Assembly (NCBI GenBank): GCA_000934455.1
Contig: KN886425.1
Location: 2,468 to 39,601 of the forward strand
DNA length: 37,134 bases
Source of the DNA: Apostichopus parvimensis
Lineage: Eukaryota; Echinodermata; Holothuroidea; Aspidochirotida; Stichopodidae
Reading direction: 5' to 3'
Numbering within the stretch: position 1 is the stretch's first letter; every line of letters starts with the position of its first letter. The translations under genes were made by a program, and so were the position numbers. Shown piece after piece: positions 1 to 11,000 of the stretch. The notes beneath the pieces were generated by a model. The model worked only from the letters and a program-made list of their open reading frames with translations. It made no database searches and was not told the origin of the DNA.

Positions 1-1868
1 CACACTCTTGTTGAGTTTCATATACCTTTGATTTTTGAAGAAAACAAAAAAATGTAAAAATGAAAATAAAATATAACTATATAAAGAAATGACCAAGAAA
101 ATGAAGGGAGGAACACATTTCATTTTTTTTAAAAATTTAACTAGAGAATATATATATAACAGGGTACACTCTGAGATGTACCATGCAAATTCGTGAGCAC
201 ACACAATACTTTGAAAATTTGACTTTTTTGATGAAGCATAAGAAACCTATTAAATTGATGTAAACTAGCTAGCTGAAAGAACAAACATGATGGCTTGCCT
301 TTTTTCTCAATTAGTACATTCAATCTAAGTTTTCAGATTTCTAACGATATCAGGAAATTTTAGTTGTTCCCTTTTCTGTGGACACCAATTTTTTACTATA
401 ACATTCAAAATTTGCTCAAATATGCAATAGTATGAAACGTACAAAATAATGGGATCGCAACAAAAATTTAATAGAATATACAACACCTTCTAGAGAATTC
501 CTGCAGACGTAATGGGTCAGTCTATTTACCTAAATCAACAGGGATTCTTAGAAGCTTAAAACTGGCAAAATTGATAAAGTTCTGAAATTGAACAAATTTA
601 TAATACAAAATAGGGCTGAAACTTTCTTCTGGATGGGCATAGTCATCAGGCATGATTTTAAAGTCATGTGACTCATTGTTCCATTGTTATCACTAAATAG
701 AGAACTCAGTGAAATTATAATGTTAGGTAGCCGCAATAAAACTTGACCTGTCTATGGTCACAAATTCTTTAACAAGGATCAAGGCTAGGCTAACCCTTGA
801 AACGAACAGCAATCTACGGACGTTATCAGAATCCTAATATTTTTGTAAAGGCAACCAAATAGAGATTGGTGGTACCCTTAGATACAATGAAACCTACCAT
901 CATTGGGGGGGTCTTGTTATTACTGACTAGAGCAAAAACCAACCATTTGTTCCCATCTGAAATGGACATTCCAAATTGGCCAGCTAAATGCAGTACAAAG
1001 CTAACACTGCTATTTGAATACCAATTTGACAAGAAGTGTCAATTGCCATTAAGTAATGCTTGCTAACTTCTCCAACATGATTATGTGGCTATGTTGTGCC
1101 ATGAAACTGCTTTTCCACAACAGCCATTATTGCTACATACTTTGGAAATGAACAAAAAAACCTTTGTTTTGTTCAAATAATTTCACTCATTAAATTCAAA
1201 ATTCCATCAAATCTGAAATGGAATTGCTTAATTTGAAAGCAGCAAGATGCAAGTATTGGCCAGTTTCCAATTGTTTACAATTTAAGTTTCCTGTATATTT
1301 ACTCAAATCTGGATTGCAATTGATCGACTGAAGAAAGCCTCCCCAAGTTTTTTTAATTCCATCAAGTAAACAGTTTACCTAGCCAATAAAACAATAATTC
1401 CGATCAATGTTAAAAGAAATTCTGTCACTCGGACAATTTTTCCAACTAAAGTATGAATCGCATTGTAAGTGGCAAATTGTAATTATTCACGACATTTCAC
1501 TATCCATTTTCCTATGTTGAAACAACTCTCAGATTCTCATGATGAGGGACTTTATTATCAAATCATGAGAAATAATCAGAAATTTATTTATGATGCAAAA
1601 CCAATACAACTTAGCTATTTTGATATTAGTAGCCCAATAATTTATCTTTACATGGAGATAAGAGATAATGTCTATTGATCAAAGCTCTAATATACTTAAC
1701 ACAGTAGCTTATTGCATAGTACATTAGATTCACTTTACATTATGTAGATGAACATCGCACTTTGGCTGTCTCAACAGATGAGGTCTGCTTTCGATGTAAG
1801 TTTATGCTGAGGTGGGAATACATTACCGAGGACCTGAGGTTTACACAAGAGTGACTCTTCCAGAATGA
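1..1868. other. 3' UTR and downstream flank of ECPAS, no gene seen
   Basis: AT-rich sequence after the ECPAS stop. The nearest minus-strand AATAAA hexamers are at 1551-1556 and 1583-1588, so a 3' UTR of roughly 300 bases is plausible, but the cleavage site cannot be fixed from sequence. The short open frames here (up to 70 codons) show no domain, codon bias or splice structure. Confidence 0.5.
1551..1556 (-). promoter_or_regulatory. Candidate ECPAS polyadenylation signal
   Basis: AATAAA on the minus strand about 313 bases after the TGA. A second one lies slightly nearer the stop, at 1583-1588. In AT-rich DNA such hexamers occur by chance, so this is only a candidate. Confidence 0.3.
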
Positions 1869-2011
1869 TCAATTCTTAGCGGGCCATTCTTCTAATTCCA
1901 GTCGAAGAGCGTTTGCTCTTTCTCTCATCGCTGCTTCCGCTTTCTCCAACTTCAGCGCCTTGACCAGCTGTCTGTGATTGTCCGAGCTAATCAGCGATTG
2001 GTTGTTACTCT
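1869..2011 (-). CDS. ECPAS: ECPAS exon w39 with stop codon
   Basis: Residues 1635-1681 and the TGA stop. It reads [20 protein letters not shown] and ends [11 protein letters not shown]. The charged helix resembles the human C terminus (RPELQEKAALLKKTLENLE) in character but not in detail, and may form a short coiled coil. The acceptor is ttgcag/AGAGTAA. All three preceding phases close into this frame. Confidence 0.93.
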
Positions 2012-5000
2012 CTGCAAGATGACAGAGTGCGATAACTTAAAATCAGAAAAAAAAAGACAATATTTCTCCTAAAGAGAGATGAAATAAAAAACTATCGAAA
2101 TCTGCTCTCAGGAATAATTAATCTCTTTTTAGTTACAGACATGGCCGTCTAGTTTATCTGTAAACTTTCTTACACATTTATAAGATAACTTTACTACGGC
2201 TGGGTTACCATTGGACATTAACAAGATACTGATAATTGGGATTGGGTGTTCACAAGCATTGTATTGTAACGTTACTTCTTGTAGTTTACAGTAATGCGAC
2301 TTGGAAAGATAATATGTAATGAATGTAATTAATTAATGTCAATATTTATTTAAAGTTAATGTAATGAATGTAACAGACAATCTAACATGTAAAGATCTAC
2401 TGTATACACAAATGGAATACAAATAAAGTAGGCTTCTGACTAAAACATGTTAACAAAAAAAAGCTTCCGAAACCAAACAAAACGAAAAGGAACCAGAAAT
2501 ACATTGATAATAGCATGATTGATTAACTCACCTTTTAGTTTAGTCTTCAAGCTCTCTGCTAACCCCAGAGCTTCGGATCTTAACGAGCTGTATTTGACGA
2601 TGCCTGTAAAATTAAATTAATGAAAGTCATATCATTCTGCCAAAATACTGACGATGGTTGGCAGACCTTATGTCTTGGGGCACTAACCAATCAGGGGCTT
2701 TAGCCAGGAGAAAGGGCTTGAGCCAGAAAAAGGGCTTTAGCCAGAGAAAGGAAGCAGAGATTGGACGTGCCCAACCTTTGGCAAAAGTTTGCCAATGGTT
2801 GGGCCCTCTGGCGGTTGGCGGCAGTGTTTCACAACTCAAACTGCAATTTTAACAAATGTAACCAATGAAGGGTAATAAATTTGCATGTGACCTAAACAAA
2901 CTCCGGTTGTTAACAATAAACAGTGGTTGTGTATGTGATCAATTGGTCAGTGTTGAGGAGTGAAGTCCATGGGTCGCAACAATCGAACACTAAAGAACAA
3001 CCATCGGGTTAACTTGGCTAGTTCAAGTGCTGCCGGCTTTAGTCCCATTTACTTCACCAGTCAATATAAGGTGCCAAACTACCGCAGATCTCATCAAGTA
3101 ATATCACATGAAATATCAAACATAAAAGGAAACTAAAACATAAAAAAATGAAAAATCTTCAAGGCAGAATATTTTGGGATGCGGATAAAATAAAGCTTCC
3201 GGAGAGACTGGCCAAACTCACCCAGACAATCGCAGATAGCCGGAATGAGAGTGCCTACAATCTTTCCAAGCACCTCCACACTGCCCTCTACATTCAGCCG
3301 TTGGACGAAGAGGTTGAGGGATTTCACGATTTCGACTCTGACTTTGAAGGTAGTGGTTGAAAGACACTTACAGAGGAGTGTGCAAAGCTCTTCTTGGTAG
3401 GTTTCTGAAAATTAAAGACGAAAAAAAATAAACTGGATTCTTATAAACATAACTGGAAACAATTAAATGCCAATAATGGAGGTAGAGTAAAGGGCTTCCT
3501 GAATTTGGACGGACACATATACAAACACACATATATACTGTACATGCACACATCCATACAAACACACATATACAAACATGCATATATACTGTACATACAC
3601 ACATTCATACAAACCACCACAAATACAAAGAACGAATACAAGAAAGCACACAATCTTTCATGGGGGTTAACAAACACCTGCACCTTCAAAAAAAGAGAAA
3701 ATAAGGAAATCAAAATCCCTAAAAAAGTGCAAAACAGACGATTAAAGTAAGGTCTTTGAAAGGTCAAATATAAATCAAAACATTTGGAGAATGACCAGTC
3801 ACTTTAATGAATTATGGTGCAGTCCTTAATTAGATGCAAACCACAGCTGTAAACTCAGTTTAAATTCTTTTTGGAAAAAGATCCTCTGTCGACCTTTCTC
3901 TCATTCTCTCTGCAAGGAATTGTTTTATTAAAACAATATTTAATACATTACGTAAGACCTTCCAGCACTCTCTTTCCTGCAAGAATCTTTCTTACCTTGT
4001 GTTGCTTTCTCAGTGGGCCAGGCTTTTCCAAGGCTCTCAAAGGCACATTCCAAAAGCTTTTGTCTGGAATCTTTCTTTGTTTTGCTGTCACCATCTTCAT
4101 CATCGGATGCAGATTTTTCAGATCCCTGCAGAATTTACAGAAATATCTAATGGTTTAGAAAATCGCTTCCACGGTTTGGAAGGAGTTGTATGCATTGAAA
4201 ACTAACAGTTAATCGGTTAATCATTCCTTAATTGGCTTCTTAACACATTATCTAGCCAGACAGTGGCCCAACATTGTTTGCCTATTCTAAGACACTATTA
4301 TTCAGTAACAAATTTCACTGTTTCATATCAAATGATTTTTTTTTTTAAAACTCCAATTTACTTATTTATTAGGCATTTTGGCAACAAAGTCATATTGATC
4401 ATGTGCAGCATACAGATGTCAAAGGTTCAGGGATGAGCCTGGGGAAAACCAAAATCACGGAACTTTGCAAAAATTGCGGTATAGGCTCCAGTTTGCGTAT
4501 GCTACAGTGTGTTAGGATAATAGTTTTTGTCCCCTAGGTAGAAAAGAAATCACAGATATTCTGCGAATTCACGTAAAAAGCTCATGCCTGAAGGTTATGA
4601 CTGCCTTTTGATTCATTTTCAAAGAAACAACCCCCCCTCTGCCCCCACCCCCAAAAAAATGGAAAAAAAGGAAACCAGTTTACCTTCTGGATAATTGGAA
4701 GAGCTATCTCCCAGACTTGTTGGAATTTGTCCACCTGGTAGGCTTCTACGATACATGAAAGACAATTCATGGACTCCTTCTTGTACAGTAATTTCTCCTT
4801 CTTGGATTCTCGGATCAGACTGTTGACGATCAACTCCAGAGACGGTTGGTTCGATCCTTCTTCCGGTTCGACTTGAATCGATAATCTGAGAAGCGTTAGA
4901 AAACGAAGGACGGCATGAGAACGAGGGTATGGTAGTACAACACTGTGTGGATATTAACATCTCATTATGTATTCCAATATGAATATGGCCAAACCGATAC

Positions 5001-8000
5001 ATGAAGCATATTTCTGCAAAAATCTTCTTAAGATTTGCAGATAACTTTAAAGGAGAAAAATGGGTTTAAAAACTGATTCAGGAAATATTTTTCTAGAAGA
5101 CAACACTTTAGCAAGGCAATACTGTATAATGGTCACAAGATACAAACCCAGCCAGCATCACCTGATCTATGTGATAGAGAGAATTGTCATGAACTCCCCC
5201 CCCTCCTCACCCCACCCTCCAGCCAGGAGATACAAACCCTGCCAATCGCCATTGATCTATGTGATAGAGATAACTGTCATGAAGAACATCCCTTCCCCCT
5301 CCTCACCCCACCCTCCAGCCAGGAGATACAAACCCAGCCATGTTCATTGATCTATGTGATAGAGATAACTGTCATGGACTCCCCCCTCCCCTCCTCACCC
5401 ACCCTCCCACCAGGATGTTCAAACCCAGCCATGGTCATTGATCTATGTGATAGAGATAACTGTCATGAACTCTCCCCACCCTCTCCTCACCCCACCCTCC
5501 AGCCAGGAGATACAAACCCAGCCATCATCACCTGATCTATGTGATATAGATAACTGTCCTGAACTCCCCCCCCTCCTCACCCCACCCTCCTGCCAGGAGA
5601 TACACACCCAGCCATAGTCATTGATCGATGTGATAGAGATAACTGTCATGAACTCCCCCCAACCCCCTCCTCACCCCACCCTCCAGCCAGGATGTACAAA
5701 CCAAGCCATGGTCATTGATCTATGTGATCGAGCTAACTTTCATGAAGTCCCCCTCCCTCACCCCACCCTCCAGTCAGCTTTCACACACAAGACTGAAGAC
5801 TTGTATCATGTCTATATATGACATCATTGAGCCACATGCCCTTAAAACATTCTTTCATTTAGATTTTGCAATATTTATTTCTCTATAATGGAGATGGGTT
5901 TTGCTAATTTATGAAATCTAAAATATTGAGCCTCTCAAAGTAACGACACTATTGGTTCTACCATGATGATATGAATAGACAAACGGAGAGGAAGTAAAAG
6001 ATTCCAGATCCTGGTGGCGCTATGACATCAAAGAATTACATAACAACAGCTCTAAGACATCACTATTAAAATACAATTGTAATCTCTCAAACAGAGCAAG
6101 ACTTCTTTCTTAGCTGTTTTGGGGGAGTTGTTCTTCAGTAAGATATCTTTCATACAAGCTATAGATGACGATTGGGTTTGTACCCCTCTTCAACGAAACA
6201 TGAAATTGTACCAACCTGCAGGATATACAAACTGTGGTCATAGCTCTGAGTAATTCTACCTTCCCGTCGTAGGTCCTTCCGTTGAGACCCTCCAATAAGA
6301 CCCCCAGGACACTCCCTAGATGCGGGGCTTGTAGATTGGACTTTAACTTGCTGGCAACGGCCTTTAGCGCCCTCGCTGTCTGGGCCTTCCTGCTCCACGA
6401 CTGGTGGTTTAACGATTCTTCACACAACGATACAATTTCCTTCAAGTAGAGTTTAATGCCACTTTCAGTACCTGAGTTGGAGAGAGCAAGGTAAACATAA
6501 AATATCTATCCATATATATACATATATATATATAAATTTATTAATAGTTTGCTATAATAAATCAAGCGGGGCATTTTGAATGTATATACAAATATATATG
6601 TGTATTTGAAAATGTAGTGGTTTGGAAAATCCAGAACAATGAATAAACTTCCAGCCTCCACCAGGATTCAAACCATGGGCCTCCCGCTTTATATGCAGAC
6701 ACCCTAACGACTAGGCTATGGATGCTGATTGTATGTCCTAACTGATATCAATTCCAGACGCAGACTAGTAAAAAGACTGATCAATAAATCGTCCACAGAC
6801 CTATCCACAACACAACCTTTGAAGGCATTCATGACAAATTCATCACAGAAAGTGGACAAGGATATTGCAGCATTTGCTTTCAGCTTATTCGCCTCAATGT
6901 TTGGGTAGGGGTACCTTGGAAGTGAGGAAGTGGGAGGGGGGGATTGATGTGGGGAGGGGAGAAGTTACCTGGCGTTGAATCCAGCCATACATCCTCCCAG
7001 ACGGATTCTTTCCCTTCATCTGACTTGCTGGCATCTTTAACATCCTCGTGCATGGCTAGGAACGCTAGCGGCATAGCTATAGCAGCGTGTCGTTTTAACA
7101 CATCGTGGTTGTATGTGGACATGGCGTGGATGGCATTGCCGCAAGCTAGGTGAAGAGAGGAATCTGTGAAAGGAGAAAATAACATTGTAAAATAAATAAT
7201 GATATATAACAATACATATCATAATAAATAATAATACATATCATAATATAACAATATATAACAATACATGTCATAATATATAACGATACATATATAATAT
7301 ATAACAAAACATATTACAATATATAACAAAACATATAATAATATATAACAATACATATCATAATATATAACAACACATATCATAATATATAACAATATAT
7401 CACAATATATAACAATATATATCATAATGTATTTAACAATACATATCATAATATAAAACGATACATATCATAATATATTTACATTACAATACATATAATA
7501 TATAACAATATATATCATAATATATATAACAATACATATCATAATATATTACAATACCTATCAGAATATATAACAATATGTAAGAGTACATATCATAATA
7601 TATCACAATATATATCATAATATAAACCAATACACATCATAATATATAACATATATCATAATATAACAATACATATCAGAATATATAACAATATGTAAGA
7701 GTACATATCATAATATATAACAATATATATAAAAAAAACATGCTCATTAAGCTGTCTGTTTTTTGTGTGTTTTTGTCCCTTCTGTTACTGTTACTTGTCA
7801 TTTAGACTCTGAAGAAGATCCTGCTACTTACTTTTACACATATAACAAAACATATCAATATCTATTTTGCAACATACAGCATAATATATATCACAATATA
7901 TTTCATAATAATTACAATATATATCAACATTAAACATTACCGTCTTTTTCCATATACCAGGAATGCAATCTCTTCAAGAGTTTCTCTACGCTGGAGTCTT

Positions 8001-11000
8001 TCGCCGTCTAAAACAGAAAACATAGAAAATATTAAATAACAAAGGGTAGAAATGGCAAAATGGGAACACACATTTAATTGCAGCTATATCCTATAAAAAC
8101 ACCATCCCTTTGATCGCTCTATAAACCATCTAGGCATGGTTTTCAGGACATATAAGACTTCTTTCATCCAGACGAGAAGAAGTACTGGTACAAATAGTAA
8201 AGTCAAGTTTATTACAAAAGTTACTCTGACACAAAATGTTGCTGATTAGTTAGCTTCTACCAGGAAAATAAATTTCAGAAAAATGAAGTGAAAAAAAAGA
8301 AAAAAAAGAAGAAAAGAATTAAAATAAACACCACTGGATTATTTCACAATATCAGGCTAAATTTCTCTAGAAACACCTACCTTGACAAGGTGGCCTATGG
8401 CTGTGGCATTGAGTTTTCGCACAGCTGAGCTTTTATCATTCAGACCAGACAAAAGGGATCCCAGAATCTTCCCTGTATAATGAAAAAAAAAATGATAAAA
8501 CAGAAATGTTTAAAGTTACTTCTCAGTAATTGAGTAGTCTTTATCTACTGCACTCTTGAAATTAAAAAATGTTTACTTGCAATCAACATATTCCTTATCA
8601 CTTTCTAAAAATGGAAACAATTTTTTTTTAAATTTAAATTTATTTAAATTTAACGACTACAATAGCTCTGATTCTCTGTCAAAAAATCACAACAATTTTT
8701 AAATATAAAATATGGCAGGTAGGCATTGAATGCAATCAGAATGGTAGAAACAATATATATTTCCTCTTTAAGTAAGAAATGTTTTCTTCCTCTGGAGTAT
8801 TCATTCTATGTAGTGCCTTCCTTCCTTTCAAGCGTACAACATATGCTATCTGTTCCTACTGTTCGCACTTCCACCTATGGGGAACGTTGTTTTCCTAGAT
8901 CAGCTCCACAGCTCTGGAACAGTCTCCCCTTACATCTGAAAACAATCCAGCATGTGTCAACTTTCCAGAAAGAACTCAAGACATTCTTATTCATGAATGC
9001 GTATCCATTTGTTTGATAACTGTTGTGTCCATTTTGGGTACTTTGCTCCTGCAGCGCTTCTGAGCAGTTTTTTTAACTGGATAAAAGCGCTTTACAAATT
9101 CTTATATTATTATTATTATTATTATTATATACATACCAGCAAAGGGTTCCAAATCTAGTGGACATTGCTGAACTATCATAATCACCAAATTAGCACATCC
9201 AGCCTGAAAGACAAAAATGAAATGATTTTCTTGTCAACAAAACTGATATTTGTAAACAAGTCTCTTCATAAGACAATAAAAACAAAATTCATTTGATGAA
9301 ACTTGAAAAAGTAACAGTGAATTAGGGTTCATTCTAACTGATAACGAAAAGCCTTGGACTTAAAAAAAAAAGGAACTTCTCCAACCTTAGCTTATGGAAA
9401 ACCTTCCTGCTTTCCAGAATTATATACCTGAAACTTGACATTCTATAAGACTACCCAGTGACCTCACCATCACAAATATCAGGACCAACAAAACAAATTT
9501 TTAATACGTCACCACTACAAAAAGAAAAATATACAAATGTTCTTGGGAATGTGATGTTGCCATTACACACAGGAAAAATGCCAAGGATACTATTACAACG
9601 GAGAGAGATCTTTCACAGCAGCTGCCCCCAAGGTTTGGAACAGTCTTCCAGGAAATATCCGTTCTTCAACTAATCTTAATCATTTTAAAAGGGATTTGAA
9701 AACACACATTTTTAAATGTTTAATATGAACACTTTATACTTGTAATGTAATGTAAATATTTGCTCTAATGTTTTAATTATTCCTTTTTATTCTTTGTATT
9801 GCTATTTTTAGTTACCTGCTGCAATTGTTTGTATTGTTTGATATCTTTTAGGTATTTATTTCTGTACAGCACTTTGAGATTTTATTGGAAAGCGCTTTAT
9901 AAATAGCACATATTATTATTATTACAAATAATCTAGATACAGCTTCTGGACAAAAGTAGAAACTACAGCTTTCGCAGAGGGAGCTACGACCTACCTTGGT
10001 TCCGACTCCGATTCCACTCTTGATCAGGTCGTTAAGTCTAGGTACCAGCTCGGTCAGTACTTCCACATCAACATATTGCACACACTGAAATAGAGGAAGA
10101 GAAAACATTTCTCAGAGGGGAGTCTTGGGCGTTGTAGTCAAGTGGTTAAGGCAGTGGACTTGTGATCTAAGGATTACAGGTTCAAGCCCTGGCCAGATCA
10201 TTGCGTTGTGTCCTTGGGCAAGGCACTTTATCTCCATTGCCTCTCTTCACCCAGGTGTATAAATGCGGACTTGCGAGGTGTAAATATAGTTGCGTGCGCC
10301 GGTTTGTGGCTGCACCCTATGGGAAGTCCCCCAGGGGACACATGGCTGTGGTGCACTGTGGTGCCCCAGGAGAGATTGTTTGACTTGTGCACACTTTGGT
10401 GTGTAGGTGTGACAAGTTACCAATGACCAGGGTTAAGTACAGCGCGGCAAGACTTTAAATTTTAAGTTGCGCTATAAGAACTGAGAATTATTATTATTAT
10501 TGGAGGCTCGTCAGTCTGAGTGGCTGGACTACTAAGCTTAGCATTCAAACATACGTATATATAAGCTCCTAAATAGTAAGACAAACCTCTGCTTCTGATA
10601 CTGCAAGAATGAAATGTCAGGCTGTGTAAACTTGCAAGGCATAATGTCCTAAGGAAACTAGACATTATTTCATCTGGATTGATTTTGTTGACAAAGCAAT
10701 GATGAAAGTTTTCAAGAGCAAATCTGTTTTGATGGGCAGTAAGTTTTGCAAAGTCAACACAAATTCTTAAGGTATCACTTTATTTGATATTGATGGCACA
10801 AGCTGCATGCCATCTACATACAAGCATACCTTGAATGGCAAAAGAAATTAATATAAACTTCTTAATATTTTACTTTGATTTTAAACTGCTTTGTCTTTCA
10901 AAGAGGACAGCAAAAACATACTATAAGCCTCCACAAAACACACTTCACTCTTGTGTAATTATTCATAAAATACTGTTAATGCTTTGTAGAATACAGTTTA

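Noticed and set aside
3370-3371. Splice donor gtaag at the end of a 33-bp microexon
   Set aside because: The frame and the alignment to ECM29 continue straight through, so 3222-3404 is a single exon.
5060-5821. Several open frames across the 5-kb minisatellite, on both strands
   Set aside because: They result from a repeat unit without stops in those frames; there is no domain, and they are Pro/His-rich only because of C runs.
8726-9016. 96-codon plus-strand frame as a host gene
   Set aside because: Its C terminus is the typical end of a CR1/L2-like reverse transcriptase protein followed by an ATT tail; it is a truncated LINE.
10130-10205. Functional tRNA gene
   Set aside because: A and B boxes are present, but the arms do not pair as a cloverleaf and the sequence runs on into a SINE body and ATT tail; the same holds at 6655 and 23776.
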